Positions 8,719-16,366 of a DNA stretch of 64,000 nucleotides are shown in pieces (positions within the stretch are counted from its first letter, which is position 1; every line of letters begins with the position of its first letter). The notes beneath the pieces were generated by a model that saw only the letters and a program-made list of their open reading frames with translations, had not been told where the DNA came from and searched no databases. Source of the DNA: Xanthobacter autotrophicus (GTDB lineage: Bacteria > Pseudomonadota > Alphaproteobacteria > Rhizobiales > Xanthobacteraceae); assembly GCF_043194295.1 (NCBI RefSeq), contig NZ_JBAFVK010000008.1; one strand, 5' to 3'. Position numbers and translations under genes: made by a program.

Positions 8719-9642
8719 TCAGGCGGAAAAACGGGTGACGTCCACCACCCGGTCGGCGACGGCGTCGCGGGTCTCGGCATCGTGGAAAATGCCCAGCAGG
8801 CCGCAGCCCTGCGCCTTCTTCTCGTGGATGAGGTCGATCACCACCGCCCGGTTGGCGGCGTCCAGCGATGCGGTGGGCTCGTCCAGCAGCAGCAGGGGCT
8901 GGGAGCCGATGAAGCCGCGCGCCACGTTCACCCGCTGCTGCTCGCCGCCGGAGAAGGTGGCGGGGGGCAGGCCCCACAGCCGCTCCGGCAGGTTGAGCCG
9001 GGCCAGGCCCGCGCCGGCGCGGGCCTTGGCGGTCTCGGCGTCCACGCCTTCCGCGCGCAGGGGGGCGGCCACCACGTCGAGGGCCGACACGCGGGGGATG
9101 ACGCGCAGGAACTGGCTGACATAGCCGATGCGTGCGCGCCGCAGCCGCAGCATCAGGCGCGGGTCGGCGCCTGCCACCTCCACCAAAGCGCCGGCATCGG
9201 CCACCTGCACGGAGCCCTGATCCACCCGGTAATTGCCGTAGACCATCTTGAGGATGGAACTTTTCCCCGCCCCCGACGGCCCGCCCAGCGCCACGCACTC
9301 TCCCGCATGGACGGCGAAGGAGACGGCGGCCACCACGGGCAGGCTGAGGCCGCCCTGAAGGTGCAGGGTGAAGCTCTTGCCGAGGTTGTCGACGAGGAGG
9401 AGGGGGGTGCCTTGGGACGAGGCCGGCGTGCCCCCTCCCCAACCCTCCCCCGCAAGCGGGAGAGGGGGCGCATCTGTGCGGGTGGCGGCCGCGGCGTTCG
9501 ACGTTAGCCCGGACTGCGCGTCCGGAGCGTGCATGACAGGGCTGGATCGCGGGCGGAACCCTCTCCCGCTTGCGGGGGAGGGCAGGGAGGGGGCCGGGGC
9601 GTCTCCACTGAGCTTAGCCTCAGGGTTCGGATCGGTCATCAT
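8719..9642 (-). CDS. phnL: C-P lyase ABC-type protein PhnL, with a repeat-encoded N-terminal extension
   Basis: PhnL is an ABC-type ATPase that joins the C-P lyase complex; it is not a transporter. The core shows Walker A GPSGAGKS at residues 121-128, signature FSGGEQQRVNVARGF and Walker B LLLLDEPTASLD. The oddity is an N-terminus about 65-70 residues longer than usual. Residues of roughly 12-78 are encoded by an inverted palindrome module (9442-9582) and read SLPSPASGRG and PPLPLAGEGWGGG. The start is supported because its ATG overlaps the phnK stop (ATGATGA). A later internal start cannot be excluded, but no ATG exists between the repeat and the core. Confidence 0.93.
   Translation of the reverse strand: MMTDPNPEAKLSGDAPAPSLPSPASGRGFRPRSSPVMHAPDAQSGLTSNAAAATRTDAPPLPLAGEGWGGGTPASSQGTPLLLVDNLGKSFTLHLQGGLSLPVVAAVSFAVHAGECVALGGPSGAGKSSILKMVYGNYRVDQGSVQVADAGALVEVAGADPRLMLRLRRARIGYVSQFLRVIPRVSALDVVAAPLRAEGVDAETAKARAGAGLARLNLPERLWGLPPATFSGGEQQRVNVARGFIGSQPLLLLDEPTASLDAANRAVVIDLIHEKKAQGCGLLGIFHDAETRDAVADRVVDVTRFSA
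9442..9582. repeat. Paired inverted palindrome module inside phnL
   Basis: Two palindromes, 9442-9465 (CCCTCCCCCGC aa GCGGGAGAGGG) and 9559-9582 (CCCTCTCCCGC tt GCGGGGGAGGG), lie head to head about 93 bp apart. They belong to the same family as the copies at 6.8 kb. The whole module is read through in phnL, where it encodes Pro/Gly/Ser-rich sequence just after the first dozen codons. Confidence 0.85.
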
Positions 9643-10436
9643 GCGGCGAGCACCGAGGAGACGAGGAGCTGGGTGTAGGGTTCGCGCGGGTCGTCGAGCA
9701 CCTGGTCGGTGAGGCCCTGTTCGATCACGCGGCCGGATTTCATCACCATGATGCGGTGGGAGAGCAGCCGCGCCACAGCAAGGTCGTGGGTGACGATGAC
9801 CACCGCGAGGCCGAATTCCTCCACCAACTGGCGGATGAGATCCAGCAGCCGCGCCTGCACCGACACGTCGAGGCCGGAGGTGGGCTCGTCCATGAACACC
9901 AGGCGCGGGCGGGTGACGAGGTTGCGCGCGATCTGGAGCCGCTGGCGCATGCCGCCGGAAAAGGTGCGCGGGTCATCGTCCATGCGCTCGGTGGCGATCT
10001 CCACGCGGACGAGCCAGTCGGCGGCCTCCTGGCGGATGTTGCCGTAGTGGCGCCAGCCCACGGCCATGAGGCGCTCGCCCACATTGCCGCCGGCCGAGAC
10101 CGCCATGCGCAGGCCCTGTTCCGCATGCTGGCGCACGAAGCCCCAGTCTGTGCGCAAGAGCAGGCGCCGCTCGGCCTCCGACAGCGCCGCGAGGTCGCGC
10201 ATCTCGCCATCGCGCATGCGGTAGGACACGTGCCCGGCACTGGGGGCAAGCTCGGTGGAGAGGAGGCTCAGAAGGGTGGACTTGCCGGAGCCGCTCTCGC
10301 CCACGATGGCCAGCACTTCGCCCGCGTGCAGGGTGAGGTCCACGTCGCGGCAGCCGAGGCGGGAGCCGTAATATTTCGCCAGCCCCTCGGCGACGAGGAG
10401 GGGGGCATCGGGGAGCGAGGTCATCTCCTGGCTCAT
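9639..10436 (-). CDS. phnK: C-P lyase ABC-type protein PhnK
   Basis: PhnK is the ABC-type ATPase that docks on the PhnGHIJ core and is required for C-P bond cleavage. The 265 residues have Walker A GESGSGKS at 46-53, signature FSGGMRQRLQIAR and Walker B LVFMDEPTSGLD, followed by the switch His in VIVTHDLAVARLL. I place the start at the ATG at 10436, which overlaps the phnJ stop codon by four bases (ATGA). The 3' end overlaps phnL. Its length is normal. Confidence 0.96.
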   Translation of the reverse strand: MSQEMTSLPDAPLLVAEGLAKYYGSRLGCRDVDLTLHAGEVLAIVGESGSGKSTLLSLLSTELAPSAGHVSYRMRDGEMRDLAALSEAERRLLLRTDWGFVRQHAEQGLRMAVSAGGNVGERLMAVGWRHYGNIRQEAADWLVRVEIATERMDDDPRTFSGGMRQRLQIARNLVTRPRLVFMDEPTSGLDVSVQARLLDLIRQLVEEFGLAVVIVTHDLAVARLLSHRIMVMKSGRVIEQGLTDQVLDDPREPYTQLLVSSVLAA

Positions 10437-11341
10437 GGCTGGCCCTCCCCATAAGGCGCGCTCATGGAGCCGGTGTGGCCTTCGGCCTGCCGGGTGGCGC
10501 AATGGTCGGTGTCGGAGCACACGAACATGCGGCCACCCTTGTCGTCGAGGATCACCTCGTCGAGATAGACACCCTTGGCGCCGCACAGGGCGCAGGGCTC
10601 GGCGAAGGCCTGCACCGCGAACGGATGGTCCTCGAAATCCAGCGACACCACGCGGGTATAGGGCGGGATGGCATAGATGCGCTTCTCGCGCCCCGCGCCG
10701 AACAATTGCAGCGCCGGGCTGTCGTCCATCTTCGGATTGTCGAACTTGGGGATGGGGGAGGGGTCCATCACATAGCGGCCCGCCACCTTCACCGGATAGG
10801 CATAAGTCGTGGCGATGTGGCCATGCCTTGCGATGTCCTCGTAAAGCTTCACCTGCATCAGGCCGTAGTCGGAAAGTGCATGCAGACGCCGGGTCTCGGT
10901 CTCGCGCGGCTCCAGGAAGCGCAGCGGCTCGGGGATGGGCACCTGGTAGACGATCACCTGACCTGCGCGCAGCGGCGCCTCGGGAATGCGGTGGCGGGTC
11001 TGGATGATGGTGGCGTCCCGCGTGCGGGTGGTGGTGGCTACCCCCGCCGTGGTCTCGAAGAAGGAGCGGATGGCCACCGCGTTGGTGGTGTCGTCCGAGC
11101 CCTGGTCGATCACCTTCAGCACATCGTTCGCGCCGAGGATGGCGGCGGTCACCTGCACGCCGCCGGTGCCCCAGCCGTAGGGCATGGGCATCTCGCGCGA
11201 GGCGAAGGGCACCTGATAGCCGGGAATGGCGATGGCCTTCAGGATGGCCCGGCGGATCATCCGCTTCGTCTGCTCGTCGAGATAGGCGAAATTGTAGGTG
11301 ATGGCGGGCATGCCGGAGGCGGTGCGGGCGAGGGCGGTCAT
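10433..11341 (-). CDS. phnJ: Carbon-phosphorus lyase PhnJ (radical SAM)
   Basis: PhnJ is the catalytic C-P lyase. It uses an Fe-S cluster and S-adenosylmethionine to cleave ribose 1-methylphosphonate 5-phosphate into methane (or another alkane) and the cyclic ribose phosphate. The 302-residue protein ends with the diagnostic cysteine cluster Cys250, Cys253, Cys275 and Cys281 (CALC ... VCSDTDHC). The spacing equals that of the E. coli residues 241/244/266/272. Upstream blocks such as YNFAYLDEQTKRMIRRAILK and PMPYGWGTGGVQ are intact. The ATG at 11341 overlaps the phnI stop. The gene should be functional. Confidence 0.97.
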   Translation of the reverse strand: MTALARTASGMPAITYNFAYLDEQTKRMIRRAILKAIAIPGYQVPFASREMPMPYGWGTGGVQVTAAILGANDVLKVIDQGSDDTTNAVAIRSFFETTAGVATTTRTRDATIIQTRHRIPEAPLRAGQVIVYQVPIPEPLRFLEPRETETRRLHALSDYGLMQVKLYEDIARHGHIATTYAYPVKVAGRYVMDPSPIPKFDNPKMDDSPALQLFGAGREKRIYAIPPYTRVVSLDFEDHPFAVQAFAEPCALCGAKGVYLDEVILDDKGGRMFVCSDTDHCATRQAEGHTGSMSAPYGEGQP

Positions 11342-12708
11342 TCGGCGGCCTCCTTGTGGGGGGCTTCGGCCACGTCCGGCGCTTGTGCCTCTGCTTCGGC
11401 CGCGTGCTCCGCACGCATGCGGCGGATGAGGTCCAGCTCGGCCTGGAAGTCCACATAGTGGGGTAGCTTCAAGTGCTCCACGAAGCCGGTGGCCTGCACG
11501 TTGTCGCAATGGGAGAGCACGAATTCCTCGTCCTGCGCCGGGGCGCTCTTCTCCTCGCCCAGCTCGGCGAAGCGCAGCGATCGGTCCACCAGCGCCATGG
11601 ACATGGCCTTGCGCTCCAGCTGGCCGAACACGAGGCCGTAGCCGCGGGTGAATTGCGGCGGCTGGGTGGCCGAGCCCTTGAACTGGTTCACGCTCTGGCA
11701 TTCGGTGACGCTGATTTCCCCCAGCGGCACGGCAAAGCCCAGCTCTTCCGCGTGGAGGCTCACCTCCACCTCGCCAAAGCGAATCTCGCCCACGAAGGGA
11801 TGCGTGCGCGCATAGCCGCGCTGGGTGGAATAGCCGAGCGCCAGGAGAAAGCCCTCGTCGCCCCGCGCCAACGCCTGGAGGCGCAGCGGCCGGTCGGCGG
11901 GGAAAGACAACGGCTCGCGGGTGAGGTCGCGCGGCGGCGTGCCATCGTCCGCCGGGGCGGGCTCGATGAGGCCTTCGTCGCCCAGCAGGTCGGTGACGCG
12001 GGGCATGGGCCCCGCTGGCGCTTCGGCAGCCTCTCCGGATGTATGGACCCGCGCTCCGGTGAACCCTCTCCCGCTCCGAAGCCGGATGTTTCCGGCTTCG
12101 GTCTCTGGAGTCGAACTCGGCAACAGCCGAGTTCGGTCGGAGGAGGGCAGTGAGGGGGCCGGGATCTCTCCGGCGGGTGAGGCGTCAGGCGTGGGGGCCG
12201 TGCCCCCTCCCCAGCCCTCCCCCGCAGGCGGGAGAGGGGGCACGTTGGGTCGGGCGGAGGTGGTGGTCTCTGCCGCCGTGCGGTCGGCGTCGTCCCCCGC
12301 CTGCGTTGCCAGCCGCTCGTCCAGCAGGCGGTGGGTGTAGTCGAAGGTCGGGCCCAGCACCTGGCCGCCGGGCAGGTCCTTGAAGGTGGCGGAGATGCGC
12401 CGGCGCACCCGCATGGCGCCGGTATCCACTGGCACCGAGGCGCCGAAGCGGGGCAGGGTGGTGCGGAAGGCGCGGGCGAGGAAGATCGCCTCGATCAGGT
12501 CGCCCCGCGCCTGCTTGATGGCCAGTGCCGCCAGTTCGCGGTCATAGAGCGAGCCCTCGGCCATCACCCGGTCCACCGCGAGGGATAATTGCCCGGTGAT
12601 CTGGTCGAGCCCGATCTCGGGCACGGATGCATCGCCCCGCCGGCGCTGGGCGAGCAGCGCGTGGGCATTGCGGATGGCGGCCTCGCCGCCTTTCACGGCC
12701 ACATACAT
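11338..12708 (-). CDS. phnI: C-P lyase subunit PhnI with a large in-frame insertion
   Basis: PhnI forms the core complex with PhnG, H and J. It helps attach the phosphonate to the ribose of ATP with loss of adenine, and has nucleosidase activity. The conserved N-terminal part (MYVAVKGGEAAI, YDRELAALAIKQARGDLIEA, GPTFDYTHRLLD) and C-terminal part (VTECQSVNQFKGSATQPPQF, LSHCDNVQATGFVEHLKLPHYVDFQ) are intact. Between them, residues of roughly 135-233 are foreign, proline/serine-rich sequence encoded by a palindrome module. This gives 456 residues where relatives have about 355-380. The ATG at 12708 is the family start. The frame is unbroken, so the gene may still work; this is the strangest gene of the operon. 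Confidence 0.95.
   Translation of the reverse strand: MYVAVKGGEAAIRNAHALLAQRRRGDASVPEIGLDQITGQLSLAVDRVMAEGSLYDRELAALAIKQARGDLIEAIFLARAFRTTLPRFGASVPVDTGAMRVRRRISATFKDLPGGQVLGPTFDYTHRLLDERLATQAGDDADRTAAETTTSARPNVPPLPPAGEGWGGGTAPTPDASPAGEIPAPSLPSSDRTRLLPSSTPETEAGNIRLRSGRGFTGARVHTSGEAAEAPAGPMPRVTDLLGDEGLIEPAPADDGTPPRDLTREPLSFPADRPLRLQALARGDEGFLLALGYSTQRGYARTHPFVGEIRFGEVEVSLHAEELGFAVPLGEISVTECQSVNQFKGSATQPPQFTRGYGLVFGQLERKAMSMALVDRSLRFAELGEEKSAPAQDEEFVLSHCDNVQATGFVEHLKLPHYVDFQAELDLIRRMRAEHAAEAEAQAPDVAEAPHKEAAE
12064..12238. repeat. Paired inverted palindrome module inside phnI, one copy with nested hairpins
   Basis: The right copy, 12215-12238, is CCCTCCCCCGC ag GCGGGAGAGGG. The left copy, 12064-12148, has the family outer arms, but its centre is expanded by two perfect hairpins. 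These are GAAGCCGGA tgtt TCCGGCTTC (12078-12099) and CGAACTCGGC aaca GCCGAGTTCG (12112-12135), closed by CTCCGA/TCGGAG. The module is translated in frame as part of PhnI. Confidence 0.85.
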
Positions 12709-12712
12709 GGGG

Positions 12713-13327
12713 TCAATCCTGTGTGTGGGGAGCAAGCGTGCGCGGCAGGCCGGCGACGAGGCCGGGCGCGCACAGGATGAGGTCGATGCCGAGGGGGTAA
12801 AGCGCCCGGTTGGCGGCAAGGCGCCTGCCGAAATCCGCCGGCAAAGGCGCCGCGGAAAAGGTGCGCCGGCCCTTGATGCCGGGGCCTTCCAGCACCAGAG
12901 CGCCTTCGCTCTGTTCATCCATGCGCGCAACCTGCACGATCAGCGTCGCCGAGCGGTCGGGATAGTCCGGCTCGCCTTGGGCGAAGCGGGCGAAATCCGG
13001 CAGCCCTGCGCCATCGCCCATCAGGGCGAAGCGGGCGGCGGCGGGGTCCGTCACCAGCGGCGCGCCGGTGTGGAAGCGCAGGAAGGCGGCCACGTCCGGC
13101 ACCGCAGCCAGTGTGGCGTCGAGATAGACCGGCGTCTCGTAATCCAGCAGCGCCAGCGCCGCCGCCGCCATTTCCGGCGAGAGCGGGGCGGGGGGCGCAA
13201 GAGCGCTCGCCAGCGGCACCAAGCGGGCCGGCTCGGCCATGGCCCGCATCAGCGCGGCGAAGGCGCGCTGGGCGTCGTGCACCGGATCGGCGAAGCCGGC
13301 GGAGAGGGCGGGGGCGAGCGCGGCCAT
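12713..13327 (-). CDS. phnH: C-P lyase subunit PhnH
   Basis: PhnH is a PLP-transferase-like but cofactor-free subunit of the PhnGHIJ complex. The product is 204 residues long, close to the usual size. It begins MAALAPALSAGFADPVHDAQRAFAALM, where the DPVHDAQRAFR-type motif is the PhnH signature. Near the end it has the PGIKGRRTFSAAPLP and ALYPLGIDLIL blocks. The start at 13327 overlaps the phnG stop by one base (TGATG), which implies translational coupling. phnI follows after 4 bp. Confidence 0.95.
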   Translation of the reverse strand: MAALAPALSAGFADPVHDAQRAFAALMRAMAEPARLVPLASALAPPAPLSPEMAAAALALLDYETPVYLDATLAAVPDVAAFLRFHTGAPLVTDPAAARFALMGDGAGLPDFARFAQGEPDYPDRSATLIVQVARMDEQSEGALVLEGPGIKGRRTFSAAPLPADFGRRLAANRALYPLGIDLILCAPGLVAGLPRTLAPHTQD

Positions 13328-13827
13328 CAGTCCTCGCCCCGCGTCATGGTGAAGAAGTTGACCTTGGTGGCCTCCGCCTCGGCCGCGGCGGTTGCCTCTT
13401 CGGCGGCGAGGCGGCGGCGGATGGGGGCGAGGGCGTCGTTGACCGCGAGCTTCAGCGCCGGGTCCTGCCACAAGGCGTCGAGGATGGCCGCAGCCTCCGC
13501 CTTCTCCGGCGCGCGGCCCAGCATGTAGGAGACGCCGGTGGCGCCGCCCTCCAGCTGCACGGCGGCGCGGGTCACCGTGGCCTCCCCCATGTTGAAGGGC
13601 GCGCCATCGCCGCCGGTGCGGCCCTGCACCATCACCAGCCCGGCCTCAGGCGGCCGCAGCTTCCTGACCTGAGGCAGAGGTGAGAAGCGCTCCACCGCTG
13701 CCTCCAGCTCGGCGCGGGTGGCGCGGGCATAGAGCGCCATCATGGCCTGCCGCTCGGTGCTGTCGGCCGTCGCCTCGGGGACGGGCGGGGGCGTCTTTGG
13801 TTCGGAAACGGGTGCGTCGGGCCCCAT
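13327..13827 (-). CDS. phnG: C-P lyase subunit PhnG
   Basis: PhnG is a structural and catalytic subunit of the C-P lyase core complex. The product is about 166 residues, slightly longer than many homologues. Family signals are RQAMMALYARATRAELEAA near the N-terminus, then GLVMVQGRTGGDGAPFNMGEATVTRAAVQ and YMLGRAPEKAEAAAILDAL. I chose the ATG at 13827. An internal ATG nearer MALYARA is possible, because the first 25 or so residues are a Pro/Ala-rich tail. It is the promoter-proximal gene of phnGHIJKLMN and faces phnF across the operator region. Confidence 0.94.
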   Translation of the reverse strand: MGPDAPVSEPKTPPPVPEATADSTERQAMMALYARATRAELEAAVERFSPLPQVRKLRPPEAGLVMVQGRTGGDGAPFNMGEATVTRAAVQLEGGATGVSYMLGRAPEKAEAAAILDALWQDPALKLAVNDALAPIRRRLAAEEATAAAEAEATKVNFFTMTRGED

Positions 13828-13902
13828 GATCGCCTCGAATGCAGGTGCCCGCCGGGGCAGGCACGCGGAAGGGATGTGAGAGCCGAGGCTCCGCTGGACT
13901 TC

Positions 13903-13926
13903 ATTTGTATAATAATCTATACAAAT
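13903..13926. promoter_or_regulatory. 24-bp palindromic operator between phnG and phnF
   Basis: A perfect inverted repeat, ATTTGTATA and TATACAAAT separated by 6 bases, sits in the 132-bp gap between the divergent phnG and phnF starts. It overlaps a second small palindrome, TCTAT acaa ATAGA. The surroundings are GC-rich, so the AT-rich element stands out. GntR/HutC-type regulators bind such operators with a central TATA-like step. I infer that PhnF binds here to control both directions. Confidence 0.75.
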
Positions 13927-13959
13927 AGACAAGACGGCGAGGCCGTCAGGGAGGCAGAA

Positions 13960-14778
13960 ATGTCGGGGACGTCGCGCAGTCTCTCAGCCAAGGGTCACAA
14001 CCCGATGACGCAGGCGACCCAAACGGAGGCGGACGGTGGGGCATCCGAAGGGCGCGAGGGCGTGGCCCGCGGATCGGGCGTCACCCTGTGGCGGCAGATC
14101 GCCCAGCGGCTGGAGGAGGAAATCCATTCCGGCATCCTGAAGCCCGGTGCCCGCCTGCCGGTGGAGGCGGAGCTGTCGGAGACTTTCGGGGTCAACCGCC
14201 ACACCCTGCGCCGGGCGCTGGCGCATCTGGCCGAGCAGGGGCTGATCGAGGCCACCGCCGGGCGTGGCACCTTCGTGAAGGAGCCGCCCCTACGCTATCC
14301 CATCGGCGCGCGCACCCGCTTCTCGGAGATCGTCTCGGCGGGCGGGCGCGAGCCGTTCGGTCGCTTCCTCGGCTCGAAGGTGGAGGATGCCTGCCCGGAC
14401 GTGGCGCGCGAACTCGCCGTACCCGAGGGCACGCCGGTGCTGCGCATCGAGAGCATCCATGAGGCGGACGGGGTGCCCATCTCGTTTGGCACCGCCTGGT
14501 TTCCGCACGCGCGCCTGCGCGACCTCGACCTGGTCTATGCCGCCACCGGCTCGCTGACACGGGCGCTCGCGACCCTCGGCATCGAGGATTATCGCCGCCG
14601 CGAGACCCGCATCACCGCGCGGCCCGCCAATGCGCGGGAGCTGGAACTGCTGTCGCTGGCCCCCGGCCGGGCGGTGCTGGTGCTGGAGCGGCTCGACGTG
14701 GAGCCGAACGGCGTACCCCTGCAATGGGGCCGCTCCTCCTTCGCCGCGGACCGGGTGCAACTGGTGTTCAAGGCGTGA
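13960..14778 (+). CDS. phnF: Phosphonate-responsive GntR/HutC family regulator PhnF
   Basis: This is a transcriptional regulator with an N-terminal winged helix-turn-helix (LWRQIAQRLEEEIHSGILKPG, LSETFGVNRHTLRRALAHLAEQG, GRGTFV) and a C-terminal UbiC-type ligand domain (PVLRIESIHEADGVPISFG, ending in SSFAADRVQLVF). The start at 13960 has a GGGAGG ribosome site; the frame is open further upstream through the operator, but that is not a likely start. The gene is divergent from phnGHIJKLMN and probably represses it and itself. The N-terminal 45 residues before the HTH are non-conserved. Confidence 0.93.
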   Translation: MSGTSRSLSAKGHNPMTQATQTEADGGASEGREGVARGSGVTLWRQIAQRLEEEIHSGILKPGARLPVEAELSETFGVNRHTLRRALAHLAEQGLIEATAGRGTFVKEPPLRYPIGARTRFSEIVSAGGREPFGRFLGSKVEDACPDVARELAVPEGTPVLRIESIHEADGVPISFGTAWFPHARLRDLDLVYAATGSLTRALATLGIEDYRRRETRITARPANARELELLSLAPGRAVLVLERLDVEPNGVPLQWGRSSFAADRVQLVFKA

Positions 14779-14844
14779 GCGCGTCCGCGCCGGCTCGGAG
14801 GGCAGGGCGCGGCATGCTCTTCAATTCAGCGTAGGGACGACACC

Positions 14845-15495
14845 ATGGCCGAGATTCGAGACGAAGACGCACTGCGCCGCCTTTATGGCCATCCGGGGGG
14901 ACGCAGCGTCGCCAAGCAGCTCGACCGGCTGGATCGCCATTGCCTGGATTTCATCGCGTTGAGCCCCTTCGTGCTGATCGCAACGGCGGACGCGCACGGC
15001 GCCGCCGACGTGTCGCCCCGTGGCGACCTGCCGGGCTTCGTCGCCGCGCGCGCCCACGACCTGCTCATCCCCGACCGTCCCGGCAACAACCGGCTGGATT
15101 CCCTCACCAACATCCTCGCGACGGGGCGGGTGGGCCTGCTCTTCCTCGTTCCCGGCGTGGACGAGACCCTGCGCGTGAACGGGCGCGCCGCCATCCACGA
15201 CGACGCCGAGCTGACGGCCCGTTTCGCCGTGGGCGGCAAGGCGCCGCGCACGGTGCTGAAGGTGGAGGTGGAGGAGGCCTATCTCCACTGCGCCAAGGCC
15301 TTCATGCGCTCGCGCCTGTGGGACGTTGAGGCGCAGGTGGCGCGCTCCAGCCTGCCCACCATGGGCGAAATGCTGCGCGACCAGATCGCCGGCAAGATCG
15401 CCAATGAGAGCGGCAGCACGTCCGGGCCGTCGGTGGTCGTCGAGGCGGAAAGCCAGGAGGCGATGGTGGAGCGCTATCGCGCCATTCTGTACTGA
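14845..15495 (+). CDS. Pyridoxamine 5'-phosphate oxidase-like flavoprotein (MSMEG_1061 type)
   Basis: This is a split-barrel, FMN-binding PPOX-class protein of 216 residues. Recognisable segments are FIALSPFVLIATADAHGAADVSPRGDLPGF (here split for description: the barrel start, then SPRGDLPGF), LLIPDRPGNNRLDSL and VGLLFLVPGVDETLRVNG, then a C-terminal helix region with SLPTMGEMLRDQ. Members of this subgroup are reductases or oxidases of unknown substrate. It follows phnF by 66 bp on the same strand and converges with the second phnE gene, so it lies inside the phosphonate locus. Whether it acts in phosphonate metabolism is unknown. Confidence 0.85.
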   Translation: MAEIRDEDALRRLYGHPGGRSVAKQLDRLDRHCLDFIALSPFVLIATADAHGAADVSPRGDLPGFVAARAHDLLIPDRPGNNRLDSLTNILATGRVGLLFLVPGVDETLRVNGRAAIHDDAELTARFAVGGKAPRTVLKVEVEEAYLHCAKAFMRSRLWDVEAQVARSSLPTMGEMLRDQIAGKIANESGSTSGPSVVVEAESQEAMVERYRAILY

Positions 15496-15502
15496 GCGCG
15501 CC

Positions 15503-16366
15503 TCACGGCTCCAGCCGGGTCTTGCCGATGATGGAGAAGCGCAGGCGCGAGGAGATGAAGTCGATCACCGCCACCATCACCAGCATCATCAGGATGAGGA
15601 ACGACACCTTCTGCCATTCCAGCACGCGGATCTGCTCGGCGAGGTGCAGGCCCAGCCCGCCCGCGCCCACGATGCCGACGATGGTGGACTGGCGGGCGTT
15701 GGATTCGAAGTAATAGAGCAGCTGGCTCGCCAGCACGGGGAGCACCTGCGGCAGCATGCCGAAGCGCACCGCTTCCACCTCCGACCCGCCGGTGGAGACG
15801 ATGCCTTCCACCGGCTTGCGATCCAGTGCTTCCACCGCCTCCGAGAACAATTTGCCCAGCTCCGCGAAGCTCGCCGTGGCGATGGCGAGGATGCCGGCGA
15901 ACGGGCCGAGCCCCACCACGGTGACGAAGATCAGCGCCCAGATCAGCCGGTCCACCCCGCGCACCGTATCGAGCAGGCGGCGCACGGCGAAATGGGCGAA
16001 GATGTTGGGGATCACGTTCTTGGCCGCGAGGAAGCCGAACGGGAACGCCACCAGCGCCCCCAAAAGCGTGCCGAGGAAGGCGATGGCCAGCGTCTCGCCC
16101 AAGGCGTGGATATAGAGCGGCAGCTGGGTGCCGGGGTCCGGCGGGATCATCAGCGTGAGGAAATGGCCGAGCTGGACAAGGCCCGAGCCGATGCGGTCCA
16201 GGTTGAAATCCAGCCGCCAGAAGCCGAACATGGCCATACCCGCCAGCGCGGCGACGATGGCGATCATGCGCAGCCGCTGCGCCGGGGAGGGGGCGAGCGC
16301 CTCAGGATAGGCGGCGGCAAGGCGCGCCCGCGCCTCCGCGTCGAGGGTGATGCGGGCGCGGCTCAT
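15503..16366 (-). CDS. phnE2: Phosphonate ABC transporter permease PhnE (second copy)
   Basis: This inner-membrane permease of the phosphonate importer has 287 residues and about six membrane segments. It has the permease EAA-type loop around GGSEVEAVRFGMLPQVLPVL and the PhnE segment YYFESNARQSTIVGIVGAGGLG. The N-terminus is a cytoplasmic tail (RITLDAEARARLAAAYPEAL). The ATG at 16366 overlaps the stop codon of the upstream phnE (ATGA), so the two are co-translated and probably form a heterodimer. It is the last gene of phnCDEE and converges with the PPOX gene 7 bp away. Confidence 0.94.
   Translation of the reverse strand: MSRARITLDAEARARLAAAYPEALAPSPAQRLRMIAIVAALAGMAMFGFWRLDFNLDRIGSGLVQLGHFLTLMIPPDPGTQLPLYIHALGETLAIAFLGTLLGALVAFPFGFLAAKNVIPNIFAHFAVRRLLDTVRGVDRLIWALIFVTVVGLGPFAGILAIATASFAELGKLFSEAVEALDRKPVEGIVSTGGSEVEAVRFGMLPQVLPVLASQLLYYFESNARQSTIVGIVGAGGLGLHLAEQIRVLEWQKVSFLILMMLVMVAVIDFISSRLRFSIIGKTRLEP

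Noticed and set aside
7576..9507. Long plus-strand open frame of about 640 codons opposite phnM and phnL
   Set aside because: It is a high-GC shadow of two clear genes, is very rich in His, Gly and Arg, and has no family features.
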